Source: Pontibacillus litoralis JSM 072002
Lineage (GTDB): Bacteria > Bacillota > Bacilli > Bacillales > BH030062
Direction: 5' to 3'
DNA length: 64,000 nt
Assembly: GCF_000775615.1 (NCBI RefSeq)
Contig: NZ_AVPG01000010.1
Span: forward strand, 1 to 64,000
Shown in pieces: positions 7,757-15,673 of this stretch; positions within the stretch are counted from its first letter, which is position 1, and each line of letters begins with the position of its first letter. The position numbers and the translations under genes were made by a program. The notes beneath the pieces are model-generated. The model worked only from the letters and a program-made list of their open reading frames with translations, ran no database searches and was not told the origin of the DNA.

Positions 7757-8789
7757 TTGCCACCACCTCCTTTAATTGCGGTACTTTTACTTCGATACGT
7801 GTTCCCTCCCGAAGTACACTTACCACTTTTATGTTTCCACCAATTTCAATCGCCCGCTCCTGCATATTGTGTAATCCGTACGAACTGGTTTTCTCCTGTT
7901 CAACATCAAAACCAATTCCATCGTCGACAATTCGTAGGATGATAAATGTATCCCGCTTTATGAGCATAACGTGTAAAGCCTCTGCATTCGCATGACGCAA
8001 CGTGTTCGATATGGCTTCTTGCAAAATACGAAACAGCTGATCCTCTACTCCTTTCTCAAGGCGGATATCTTCTATGTTCCACTCTACTTTAATGGGCACT
8101 TTATTCACTAATTCCGCTAATAAATCTTGCACACCTTCTTGCAAAGACTTTCCTTTTAATGGAACAGGCCTTAAGTGTAATAATAAAGCGCGCATTTCTA
8201 ATTGAGATTGTTGAATCATATGTTCAACCATTGCTAGTTGCTTTTGTAAAGACGAGTCATCTGGAGGGTTTGTTTCATTTATGGCAGACATCATCATCGA
8301 AGCGGCAAAAAGTTGTTGACTTACAGAATCATGTAATTCACGAGCTAAGCGACTCCGTTCTTGCGCAACAACTTCTTGTAAACTTTGCTCCCTTTCCTTC
8401 GCTCTCTTCGTCGCTAAACGTTGTGTCGTCTCCGTTTGTTTCTTCATTTTTATTTCTAACTTTTGCAACCTTTTATTCATTTGGATAAAAGGTTGCTCTT
8501 TTTCACCTTTTAATGTTAATTCACGACCGGTTATAAGTTCATCTAAATGACGCTGGATATTATGCAACCTTCTATTCCACACCCAACCGAAAGACCAACC
8601 ACCAATTATTCCCAACAATACAGAAAAGGACAAAATAAAAACTATATATGGAACATCAATTAATTCTTTGTTCCAAAGATCTGTCCATTGTTGTAAAGGG
8701 AATACATAAAAGGTTAAACCAACAGTAAATATAGTACAAAGTAAAGCAACTCCGATACCTATAACGGTTTGTCGCAGTATAAACATCAT
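7749..8789 (-). CDS. liaS: LiaS-type sensor histidine kinase
   Basis: A 346-residue kinase with two N-terminal transmembrane helices (about 8-30 and 46-70) and a very short extracytoplasmic loop, typical of intramembrane-sensing kinases. A HAMP-like/coiled-coil linker leads to the HisKA_3 dimerisation domain with phospho-acceptor His153 in ARELHDSVSQQ, then the ATPase domain (N box EAISNTLRHAN, G box DDGIGF, YGLHNMQERA). It overlaps the liaF stop by 4 bp and liaR by 8 bp, so the three genes are translationally coupled. A second ATG directly follows the first. Confidence 0.9.
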   Translation of the reverse strand: MMFILRQTVIGIGVALLCTIFTVGLTFYVFPLQQWTDLWNKELIDVPYIVFILSFSVLLGIIGGWSFGWVWNRRLHNIQRHLDELITGRELTLKGEKEQPFIQMNKRLQKLEIKMKKQTETTQRLATKRAKEREQSLQEVVAQERSRLARELHDSVSQQLFAASMMMSAINETNPPDDSSLQKQLAMVEHMIQQSQLEMRALLLHLRPVPLKGKSLQEGVQDLLAELVNKVPIKVEWNIEDIRLEKGVEDQLFRILQEAISNTLRHANAEALHVMLIKRDTFIILRIVDDGIGFDVEQEKTSSYGLHNMQERAIEIGGNIKVVSVLREGTRIEVKVPQLKEVVAND

Positions 8790-9511
8790 AGACGCTTCAC
8801 CTCTATATCACCAGAAATCGTTGAGGTAATAATTTTAATGCGTGGTTTTTTCTCATAATAAAGCGGCGTATGATAGGCAATTGTTTGATTGGTTATCTTC
8901 CTAGAAACCTCTCCTAACAGGCCCACATTTCCAAACATAGCGCTATGGTGCACGCTCACTTCGACTTCATATGGTACGTAAATTTCAATATTCCCAACAA
9001 CATGTCGGATTGAAATAAAAACGTCTTCTGGTAATACCGTATTACTCAAATCAAGAATTCGATCACCAAATCCACCTTGAATGTTTACATCGTGCCATTT
9101 ATATCCCGCTTCACTTGTCACTTGATCACCAAGGAATTTATGTTGTAATAGTGGCGTCGTTTTCAATAATGGCTCTTCAAGTGAATCACCTTCATAAAAG
9201 GATGGTTCCCACTTCGGTGGGTGTTTTTTCGTGTTGGCATAATAACGCAAAAATAAAATCAGCGCAGCACCAATAGCGAATTGAACAACCATCATGCTGG
9301 AAATTAAAAAGATTAAAAAGACGGCACCAATCCAAAAGCACATTTTTCCAATCAACGTATGATTTCGCTTCCTCCCTATATAAATTAATAAACCAAGAAA
9401 CATAAACATAAAAATTAGTTCAGGTTCAAATAGGAAGAAGTTAAAGCCGAGTAGCACTATCCCAATAATCACAATCCAATTTACCGTATCTGTCGTTAAT
9501 TTATTTAGCAA
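8786..9511 (-). CDS. liaF: LiaF-type membrane inhibitor of LiaS
   Basis: A 241-residue membrane protein with several N-terminal transmembrane helices within residues 1-90. The soluble C-terminal domain (about 125-241) is the cell-wall-active antibiotic response fold, with repeated short beta strands such as ISIRHVVGNIEIYVP and IKIITSTISGDIEVKRL. LiaF holds LiaS inactive until envelope damage. It is encoded immediately upstream of liaS with an overlap, as in B. subtilis and S. aureus (VraT). Confidence 0.88.
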   Translation of the reverse strand: MLNKLTTDTVNWIVIIGIVLLGFNFFLFEPELIFMFMFLGLLIYIGRKRNHTLIGKMCFWIGAVFLIFLISSMMVVQFAIGAALILFLRYYANTKKHPPKWEPSFYEGDSLEEPLLKTTPLLQHKFLGDQVTSEAGYKWHDVNIQGGFGDRILDLSNTVLPEDVFISIRHVVGNIEIYVPYEVEVSVHHSAMFGNVGLLGEVSRKITNQTIAYHTPLYYEKKPRIKIITSTISGDIEVKRL

Positions 9512-9544
9512 TGAACAGGTGCCTCCCTTCTGTGTAAAATAAGA

Positions 9545-9570
9545 AATAAAGACGCAGGAATCTGCGCCTT
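9545..9570 (-). terminator. Internal hairpin between pspA/liaH and liaF
   Basis: On the minus strand GGCGCAG-ATTC-CTGCGTC followed by TTTATTTC, 35 bp past the liaH-like stop. A leaky terminator here would give a strong short transcript for the two upstream genes and low read-through into liaFSR, as known for the B. subtilis liaIH-GFSR operon. Confidence 0.6.
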
Positions 9571-9603
9571 ACATACATATCCTATATATTAGAGTACCAC
9601 AAA

Positions 9604-10233
9604 TTAATTAACGGTTTCGTCCATTTCTTTTTCTAATTGAGCCATTTTACTATCAAATGTATTTTTATGATAAGCGTGGTTCACTTTATATTCCAAATTC
9701 TCAATATATTGTTCTATCTCGGAAAAATTAGAATAAGACTGATTGGCATTTTCTTGAATCACTTGGTTCATGCGATAATGGGCATTGGCTACATTTTCTC
9801 TTCCCATAAGTTCCATTCTTCTTAACTTCATATCCTTTAGACGATGCTTCATTTCTTCATACTTATGTTCTAACACAGATAACTGGTGGACAGCTTCTTG
9901 ATAAGATTGGTTCATTCGCTCTACTCTTGCTGTGTATTCTTCATATTCTTTACTTGCAAATTCAGCTAAACTTTCTTCCCCTGCTTTTTGGGCAATCTCT
10001 AACTGCCTTTTACGTTTATTAGCCATGTCCTTTGCTTGTTGATACTCTCTTCTAAATTCTTCTTTTAGTCGATGCTGACGTTCTACCAGCTTCCTCACTC
10101 GTTCTGTTTCTTGCTCGCTTTGACGTAAATAATGATTTAACGTCGCAATAGGATTTTTCTGTTCTTTTTGATCTAACATGGTATGGATATCTGCTGATAC
10201 AGAATCTGCAATTCGTTTAAAAATAGATGCCAT
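9604..10233 (-). CDS. liaH: PspA/IM30 family protein (LiaH-like)
   Basis: About 209 residues, almost entirely alpha-helical coiled coil (for example RKLVERQHRLKEEF and MKHRLKDMKLRRMELM), starting with the PspA-type amphipathic N-terminus MASIFKRIADSVSADIH. PspA/LiaH proteins form large oligomers that bind stressed membranes from the cytoplasm. Two adjacent ATGs exist; the second (10233) has the better spacing from AGGAGAG. It lies between a small membrane protein gene and liaFSR, the classic Lia layout in which LiaI-type proteins recruit LiaH. Confidence 0.88.
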   Translation of the reverse strand: MASIFKRIADSVSADIHTMLDQKEQKNPIATLNHYLRQSEQETERVRKLVERQHRLKEEFRREYQQAKDMANKRKRQLEIAQKAGEESLAEFASKEYEEYTARVERMNQSYQEAVHQLSVLEHKYEEMKHRLKDMKLRRMELMGRENVANAHYRMNQVIQENANQSYSNFSEIEQYIENLEYKVNHAYHKNTFDSKMAQLEKEMDETVN

Positions 10234-10262
10234 CATCCATCTCTCCTTATATTTTTGTTTTT

Positions 10263-10616
10263 TTATTTATTCAATTCGGCCCACTGTTTCTCGAAATGAA
10301 CGAAAGGATCTTCGGAACGGTTGTCCATTAGAACGTTCTCTTGTTTTCGTTCTCTCCACTTCTTGTATGCTATGTACAAGAAGTAAGCTGCTGCTATTCC
10401 AATAACCGCATATATATTCGCAATCGCTATACAGAAAACCATTAATGCAATCATAATCCACAGCACTCTCTTAAATGTGGAAGATGACTTCATAAACTGT
10501 TTAAAAATAGCATACAGTAACCATACGCTTCCGATTAGAAACACCATTGGTATAAAATGAACAACCAGAACGGTAAGGGCAATGAATGAGCCAATAAACC
10601 ATAAAAATTGTTTCAT
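10263..10616 (-). CDS. Lmo0954-like small membrane protein (LiaI-like role)
   Basis: A 117-residue membrane protein with about four hydrophobic segments and a polar C-terminal tail (residues about 88-117) that contains EDPFVHFEKQWAEL. It resembles the Listeria Lmo0954-type membrane proteins found with PspA/LiaH and Lia systems. The start at 10616 has AAAGGAGG upstream; the longer frame from 10655 would overlap the promoter. By position it should anchor or recruit the LiaH-like protein. Equivalence to LiaI is inferred from context, since I see no clear residue similarity. Confidence 0.65.
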   Translation of the reverse strand: MKQFLWFIGSFIALTVLVVHFIPMVFLIGSVWLLYAIFKQFMKSSSTFKRVLWIMIALMVFCIAIANIYAVIGIAAAYFLYIAYKKWRERKQENVLMDNRSEDPFVHFEKQWAELNK

Positions 10617-10650
10617 CGTATGTTTTCCTCCTTTCGTATTTCTTAATTCC

Positions 10651-10679
10651 ATCATACCTGTCTATACTGCTTGTCATAA
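10651..10679 (-). promoter_or_regulatory. Promoter of the lia operon
   Basis: On the minus strand TATGAT (10656-10651) lies 17 bp from a weak -35, TTATGA (10679-10674). Weak -35 boxes are usual for promoters that need an activator such as LiaR. The sequence CGTCTTAAGTCTTATATG just upstream is a possible LiaR site, but I cannot confirm it. Confidence 0.45.
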
Positions 10680-10731
10680 TGAACTTTAGCTATATTTTCA
10701 TATAAGACTTAAGACGTATCAGCAACTAAAC

Positions 10732-10745
10732 CATGCTCGAGCATG
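10732..10745. promoter_or_regulatory. 14-bp perfect palindrome between divergent lia and yteA
   Basis: CATGCTCGAGCATG is perfectly symmetric, and the flanks (AAAC / GTTT with one bulged base) extend it. It lies about 60 bp before the yteA start and about 75 bp before the lia -10, so it could be an operator or part of a transcribed hairpin in the yteA leader. Confidence 0.45.
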
Positions 10746-10803
10746 AGTTTGTGGGTGTTGGTTCATACTAAGGCAAGACATGGTTAAAGGAGTGAAAGCA
10801 TTC

Positions 10804-11559
10804 ATGTTAACGACAGAACAGTTAAGTCATTTACAAGCACAATTACACAAGCAACAAGACATACTAATGGAACATTTAAAACAAAATAACCATTTTAATC
10901 TACAGTCTGAGTCCATGCAGCAATCCGTTGGGGAATTATCGAATTACGACAACCATCCTGGTGATACAGCTTCGGAATTATATGAACGTGAAAAAGATAT
11001 CGCATTAAACGAACACGCCGAAAAAGAACTTAGCGATATTGTCGATGCATTGCATCGCATGAGCAGTGGGGATTATGGAAGGTGCGTATCATGTGGGGAG
11101 CCTATTCCATACGATAGATTAGAAGCAATACCAACAACGAAATATTGTGCAAAGCATAGTCCTCAGCAAAAACACGAGGAGAATGAACGACCTATCGAAG
11201 AAGAAGTACTTGAACCAGGTTACCAAAAACGTGCGGACAAAAGAAAAGGAACTAACTTTTTTGATGGGGAAGATTCATGGCAAGCTGTTGCACGCTATGG
11301 CACGTCGGAAACACCATCTGATTTCTCTGGCCAACATATCGAGCATTATAATCAAGCATATATTAATTCTGCGGAAAACGTTGGCTCCGTGGAAGCATAT
11401 GAAAATTTCACAGGAATTACTATGGAGGGGAAAGAAAAACGCACATATCCCAATGATCAACATAAGGAATATGAACAATCATTAGATGAAGCGAACGAAA
11501 TGTCTATCTTAGGGGATTTACATGATTCCCGCAAAGACTCCTACCTTGAAGAAGAATAA
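10804..11559 (+). CDS. yteA: YteA family (DksA/TraR-type zinc finger) protein
   Basis: A 251-residue protein of the YteA family, Bacillus relatives of DksA/TraR. The N-terminal coiled coil (about 1-75) ends in the family motif NHPGDTASELYEREKD, followed by a C4 zinc finger built from CVSCGEPI and TTKYCAKH (about 100-128). The acidic, polar C-terminal tail is typical for YteA. The chosen ATG has AAAGGAG at 10785-10792; the frame extends 24 bp further upstream without a usable site. Family members are annotated as sporulation-associated; the role is not established. It is divergent from the lia operon and ends at a strong hairpin. Confidence 0.85.
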   Translation: MLTTEQLSHLQAQLHKQQDILMEHLKQNNHFNLQSESMQQSVGELSNYDNHPGDTASELYEREKDIALNEHAEKELSDIVDALHRMSSGDYGRCVSCGEPIPYDRLEAIPTTKYCAKHSPQQKHEENERPIEEEVLEPGYQKRADKRKGTNFFDGEDSWQAVARYGTSETPSDFSGQHIEHYNQAYINSAENVGSVEAYENFTGITMEGKEKRTYPNDQHKEYEQSLDEANEMSILGDLHDSRKDSYLEEE

Positions 11560-11572
11560 AAGGCAGGCCATA

Positions 11573-11624
11573 AATAACTTATAAAGCAAGGACTATACCT
11601 TTGTTCCCTGCTTTATAAGTTATT
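11573..11624. terminator. Bidirectional terminator between yteA and the 59-aa gene
   Basis: AATAACTTATAAAGCA (11573-11588) pairs perfectly over 16 bp with 11609-11624. The site lies between convergent genes. Confidence 0.75.
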
Positions 11625-11648
11625 CTTTATGTTACAAAGAAATACACT

Positions 11649-11828
11649 CTAAATGTTTTTCCTATGTTTATTATCATAACTTGTATAATATCTAGCCAAT
11701 AGCTGACCTTCTGATGATGCATCGCCCATTTTCGTTCTAGAAAAAGCTTGACTATATGTCGATTTATTACTAAAGCCTTCTGCAAGTTGGTTGTGAGATA
11801 AACGTTTAATGATATATTTCCTCGCCAT
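11649..11828 (-). CDS. Small hypothetical protein (59 aa)
   Basis: A 59-residue basic protein starting MARKYIIKRLSHNQLAEGF and ending NKHRKNI, with an excellent GAAGGAGGG site before the ATG at 11828 and a terminator downstream. It contains SSEGQLLARYY, similar to SSDLELLAQYY in the 60-aa gene at 3925-4107. No membrane segment or known domain. Its surroundings (yteA and the next small gene) suggest a sporulation-type small protein, but this is a guess. Confidence 0.65.
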   Translation of the reverse strand: MARKYIIKRLSHNQLAEGFSNKSTYSQAFSRTKMGDASSEGQLLARYYTSYDNKHRKNI

Positions 11829-11946
11829 GTTATTCCCTCCTTCTTTCTGATTATTTCCCTTTTACGCTTCTATCATAACCAATAAGCATAAGACACACGC
11901 TTTTAAGCAACAATAAACACGAAGTCATATAGAAAGGAGCATGTAC

Positions 11947-12111
11947 GTGACGAAAAGAAAAGTAATGCATAATGCCGCCGGAAAAAATAACAACACACCG
12001 ACTGAGAGCATGGCAAGTGTCGAATTAACAAACGAAACGATAAGTAGAGAAAAATTAGACCGCGTTGGAAATAGAAACTCCAAGCATGGATATCAAGGAG
12101 AAGAGGACTAG
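11947..12111 (+). CDS. Small hydrophilic hypothetical protein (54 aa)
   Basis: A 54-residue hydrophilic, Asn/Lys/Glu-rich protein beginning MTKRKVMHNAAGKNNN. I chose GTG at 11947 because the AAAGGAG at 11932-11938 is properly spaced from it; the in-frame ATG at 11941 is too close. The composition is like small acid-soluble spore proteins, but no SASP family signature is recognisable. The stop codon overlaps a terminator stem. Confidence 0.6.
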   Translation: MTKRKVMHNAAGKNNNTPTESMASVELTNETISREKLDRVGNRNSKHGYQGEED

Positions 12112-12130
12112 GTTACATACCTAGTCCTTT
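12105..12130 (+). terminator. Terminator of the 54-aa gene
   Basis: GGACTAG (12105-12111, includes the stop codon) pairs with CTAGTCC (12121-12127) and is followed by TTTACTAG. Confidence 0.65.
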
Positions 12131-12131
12131 A

Positions 12132-12527
12132 CTAGTCCAAAAAACGTTTTCTCATTTGAGGAGATGGGATGGTACATACATCCTTTTTTCCAAACCATTT
12201 ATATCGGTTGTTAGCAATGATGTCATATACTTTATCCCGCATAAATCGAGGAATGATGATACATGCACAACACAGTTTCCATGCCCCGTCTAGTTCATTT
12301 GCAATCTTTAATGCAGCAGTCGAACGAGTATAAACACGCCCTTCTTGAATAAGAACCATACTATTAATGTTATTTTTTGTATGATATTGTGTGAGTAACT
12401 GTTGCCCTACTTCACCTTGTAGCGAAGCAAACTGAAAGCGTTCTTGTTTATCTCTCTTAATAATAAACTGAACACTTTGGCTACAAAAATGACATACCCC
12501 ATCAAACAAAACAATTTGCTTTTGCAT
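12132..12527 (-). CDS. yuxK: DCC family thiol-disulfide oxidoreductase-like protein
   Basis: A 131-residue protein of the DCC (YuxK/DUF393) family. The defining motif is at the N-terminus: LFDGVCHFCSQSVQF, with the DxxCxxC cysteines. Downstream it keeps the FASLQGEVGQQLL segment and a hydrophobic region around CCACIIIPRFMRDKVYD. These proteins are predicted thioredoxin-like redox proteins without a defined partner. The ATG at 12527 is 9 nt after GGGAGG; the longer frame to 12581 has no such site. It is monocistronic and convergent with the previous small gene. Confidence 0.85.
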   Translation of the reverse strand: MQKQIVLFDGVCHFCSQSVQFIIKRDKQERFQFASLQGEVGQQLLTQYHTKNNINSMVLIQEGRVYTRSTAALKIANELDGAWKLCCACIIIPRFMRDKVYDIIANNRYKWFGKKDVCTIPSPQMRKRFLD

Positions 12528-12636
12528 CTTAGACATCCTCCCGATAGCATGAGTAGTAATTTCATTGTAACAAACAGACAATCATCGTGGCTATTTACTG
12601 TATATTGACATTAAGTCATTTTTTTCATTTTCATTG

Positions 12637-12666
12637 TTGACTTCCAATCTTCATATAGTATATAAT
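12637..12666 (+). promoter_or_regulatory. Promoter of the metY-hom riboswitch transcript
   Basis: TTGACT (12637-12642) and TATAAT (12661-12666) with an 18-bp spacer, 40 bp upstream of the SAM aptamer. Confidence 0.65.
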
Positions 12667-12707
12667 TCATTACAAGTTCAGTATTTTCAAATTTTTATAA
12701 TTTTTAT

Positions 12708-12860
12708 CTCTTATCAAGAGAGGCAGAGGGACTAGGCCCTATGAAGCCCGGCAACCTTTCAAAATCCGTTTGAAAAGGTGCTACATCCTACAGGTCATGT
12801 GGATCTGGAAGATAAGAGGAGGAACGTACACACAACCCTCTTCTTATGAAGGGTTTTTTT
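12708..12860 (+). ncRNA. SAM-I (S-box) riboswitch with terminator, upstream of metY
   Basis: The P1 stem CTCTTATC (12708-12715) pairs with GATAAGAG (12811-12818). Between them are the S-box core elements AGAGGGACTAGGCCC, TGAAGCCCGGCAACC and GGTGCTACATCC. The expression platform is an intrinsic terminator, AACCCT...AGGGTT plus seven T (12834-12860), ahead of metY. High SAM should terminate transcription and so shut off homocysteine synthesis. Confidence 0.96.
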
Positions 12861-12930
12861 ATTCCCTTCTCCCTTACCTGTCTGGCGATTTTTCCTAGTT
12901 TACTTTCATTTACCCAAGGAGGAATTGTTC

Positions 12931-14631
12931 ATGACGTTACCATTTCATCATTATCAGCCCGAAACAACTAGTTTACACGGAGGTCAAACTCCTGATCCAT
13001 CAACCGGATCACGCGCAATACCGATTCACCAGACGACTTCTTATGTATTTCGTGACACCGAACATGCACAAAACTTATTCGCCTTGGCAGAACCCGGCAA
13101 TATATACACTCGAATTACAAATCCTACTTTAGACGTTTTTGAACAACGAGTTGCATTGTTAGAAGACGGGGTTGCGGCAGTATGTACGTCTTCAGGGATG
13201 GCTGCCATCACACTGGCGATATTAAATATTGCTGGAGCTGGCGATAACATCGTTGCTTCTTCTAACATTTATGGTGGGACGTATAATTTATTTGCCGTGA
13301 CGCTTCCCAAGTACGGAATTGACGTAACATTTATTGATGGAAATGACGCGAATCAATTTCAAGCTGCAATCAAACCAAATACGAAAGCTATCTTTGCTGA
13401 AGTAATAGGTAATCCCAGTTTAGAAGTCCTTGATATAGAAGCCGTGGCAGATGTGGCACACGCTTGCCATGTACCCTTTATTGTGGATAGCACCTTCGCT
13501 ACCCCATACGTATGCAAGCCGATTTCATGGGGAGCAGACATAGTCGTTCACTCCGCCACAAAATGGATAGGTGGACATGGTAATTCAATTGGTGGTGTAG
13601 TTGTTGATGGTGGGCGGTTCAATTGGAATCACGAGAAGTTTCCAGGTTTTACAGAGCCTGATCTAAGCTATCACGGACTACGATATGGAATAGATGTCGG
13701 ACCAGCAGCATTCGCTGTGAAACTACGCGTACAATTATTACGTGATATAGGGGCATGTTTAAGCCCACAAAATGCATTCTATTTGCTGCAAGGTTTAGAA
13801 ACATTGCCAGTACGCATGGAACGACACTTGAAAAATGCGGAAGAAATTGCCACGTATTTAGAAGCACACCAAGGTGTAGAATGGGTTTCTTATCCAGGTT
13901 TAGAAAACCATCCGTCTCACGAACTTGCGAGTAAATATTTACGCGGGGGCTATGGTTCGATGGTCGTATTCGGAATTAAAGGCGGGCGCGAAGAAGGACG
14001 TACAGTTATTGATCATATTCAATTATGGTCGCATGTAGCGAATGTAGGAGATGCGAAGTCACTCATTATTCATCCCGCCTCTACAACCCATCAACAATTA
14101 AATGAACAAGAATTAGTCAAAAGCGGTGTTACAGAAGATTTAATTCGTTTATCAGTTGGATTAGAGTCACCTAAGGATTTAATCGCGGATTTAGAAAAAG
14201 CCATTAAGGAAGCTACTGGTTTTACGAGTAACGCAGTCCCTACTGAGCTTTCATCTCAACTACTAGCTTCTTCCTTACACCGAGATGAACAAACGATTCG
14301 AAAGAAGAAGATAGCCATTTTTGGAGGCGACAGAAAGAGTAAACATGTTGAGATAGTTAAATTAGAGCGATTAGGATTTGAGGTTGTTGTAGAGAAAGAG
14401 GCTCTAACAAACGATGTAGATATTGTGTATGCGCTAAATAGTACAGCGGTTTTAAAAGCTATAGCTACATTCCCAATAGCTTTCTACTGCATTGTACGCG
14501 ATACCATTGATCCATATACAATAGAACAATTAACGAACACAAACACCGCATATATAGAAGTAGATAGTTTATATGAAGAAATTATAAAGCACCATTGCAA
14601 TAAACAAACAGTATCTATAGGAATAAATTAA
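12931..14631 (+). CDS. metY: O-acetylhomoserine sulfhydrylase with C-terminal extension
   Basis: A 566-residue protein. Residues 1 to about 428 are a complete PLP-dependent Cys/Met metabolism enzyme of the MetY type, which makes homocysteine from O-acetylhomoserine and sulfide. Hallmarks are TTSYVFRDTEHA, the YTRITNPT loop, CTSSGMAAI and the PLP lysine Lys211 in HSATKWIGGHG. Typical MetY ends near residue 430; here about 138 more residues follow, with a Rossmann-like start KKIAIFGGDRKSKHVEIV and later VDIVYALNSTAVLKAI. That extra domain is unassigned. The ATG at 12931 follows AAGGAGG. It is in an operon with hom (20-bp gap) under an S-box riboswitch. Confidence 0.9.
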   Translation: MTLPFHHYQPETTSLHGGQTPDPSTGSRAIPIHQTTSYVFRDTEHAQNLFALAEPGNIYTRITNPTLDVFEQRVALLEDGVAAVCTSSGMAAITLAILNIAGAGDNIVASSNIYGGTYNLFAVTLPKYGIDVTFIDGNDANQFQAAIKPNTKAIFAEVIGNPSLEVLDIEAVADVAHACHVPFIVDSTFATPYVCKPISWGADIVVHSATKWIGGHGNSIGGVVVDGGRFNWNHEKFPGFTEPDLSYHGLRYGIDVGPAAFAVKLRVQLLRDIGACLSPQNAFYLLQGLETLPVRMERHLKNAEEIATYLEAHQGVEWVSYPGLENHPSHELASKYLRGGYGSMVVFGIKGGREEGRTVIDHIQLWSHVANVGDAKSLIIHPASTTHQQLNEQELVKSGVTEDLIRLSVGLESPKDLIADLEKAIKEATGFTSNAVPTELSSQLLASSLHRDEQTIRKKKIAIFGGDRKSKHVEIVKLERLGFEVVVEKEALTNDVDIVYALNSTAVLKAIATFPIAFYCIVRDTIDPYTIEQLTNTNTAYIEVDSLYEEIIKHHCNKQTVSIGIN

Positions 14632-14651
14632 ATTCATGGAGGATGGGAAAA

Positions 14652-15629
14652 ATGAGCATACGTGTAGCCATACTTGGGTTTGGAACTGTTGGTCAAGGAG
14701 TATACGAAACGTTACGTAGCCATAGAGCACACATGTCAAATCTATTAGGCGAAGAGCTTGAAGTCGTTGGTATTTTGATTCAAGATGGCTCCAAAGAAAG
14801 AGAAATAGATGCTTCCACGCTTGTTACGACCAATTATGAAAAATTATTACAGCTTCAAGTAGATGTTGTTATTGAAGCCATTGTCGGCCAGCAACCAGCA
14901 TACCATTACCTTGTGCAAGCGATAAAATCTGGAGCACATGTCGTTACAGCGAATAAAGTGATGTTTGCTCACTATGGTCAATCCTTACTTAATCTTGCAG
15001 CACAGCATAACGTGCAAGTTGGATATGAGGCTACGACAGCCGGAGGGACACCGATTATACGAACGCTACAACATTTACTTAAAGTAAACCAAGTTAGTAA
15101 ACTAGAAGCCATTTTAAATGGTACTTCAAATTATATGTTAACGGAAATGGCTGTGCATCATCTTTCCTTCGAGGAAGCCTTACAGCAAGCACAACAAAAA
15201 GGGTATGCTGAGTTAGACCCTTCAAATGATATAAATGGTGATGACGCTTTTTATAAAGCTATGATTTTAAGCAGACTAGCATTTGGGATGCAACCAAACT
15301 GGAACGATGTATATAAAGAAGGCATTGAACGTATAACATTGGCAGATATTCAGCAGGAAGCTAAACGAGGGCGTGCTATTAAACACGTAGCAACCATCGA
15401 AATAAGAGAAGATATTCCACGCGTATCCGTTCAACCTGTTTTTCTAGACGAGAGTCATCCATTATATCGAGTTGATGGAGTAAATAACGCCATTACGATA
15501 CACACTGATCTACTAGACAACATAACGATAACAGGTCCAGGTGCAGGAAAATTACCAACAGCCAGTGCAATCGTCGAAGACCTCGTCCATTGCTTCAAGC
15601 AACAACATGTCGTACCTACCATGGTATAA
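14652..15629 (+). CDS. hom: Homoserine dehydrogenase, short form without ACT domain
   Basis: A 325-residue NAD(P)-dependent enzyme that reduces aspartate semialdehyde to homoserine, the precursor of the MetY substrate. It shows the nucleotide-binding GFGTVGQGVYETL, TANKVMFAHYG, YEATTAGGTPIIR, the family signature ILNGTSNYML, and GDDAFYKAMILSRLAFG with catalytic acidic residues. The usual C-terminal ACT regulatory domain (making about 430 residues) is absent, so threonine feedback is probably missing and control would come from the riboswitch. The ATG at 14652 is properly spaced from GGAGG; an ATG at 14643 is too close. Confidence 0.9.
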   Translation: MSIRVAILGFGTVGQGVYETLRSHRAHMSNLLGEELEVVGILIQDGSKEREIDASTLVTTNYEKLLQLQVDVVIEAIVGQQPAYHYLVQAIKSGAHVVTANKVMFAHYGQSLLNLAAQHNVQVGYEATTAGGTPIIRTLQHLLKVNQVSKLEAILNGTSNYMLTEMAVHHLSFEEALQQAQQKGYAELDPSNDINGDDAFYKAMILSRLAFGMQPNWNDVYKEGIERITLADIQQEAKRGRAIKHVATIEIREDIPRVSVQPVFLDESHPLYRVDGVNNAITIHTDLLDNITITGPGAGKLPTASAIVEDLVHCFKQQHVVPTMV

Positions 15630-15635
15630 TAACTA

Positions 15636-15671
15636 AAAAGCCCGAATACATTCTCCTTGTATTCGGGCTTT
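15636..15671. terminator. Bidirectional terminator between hom and the ABC permease
   Basis: AAAAGCCCGAATACA pairs with TGTATTCGGGCTTT around a 7-nt loop, between convergent genes. Confidence 0.85.
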
Positions 15672-15673
15672 AC

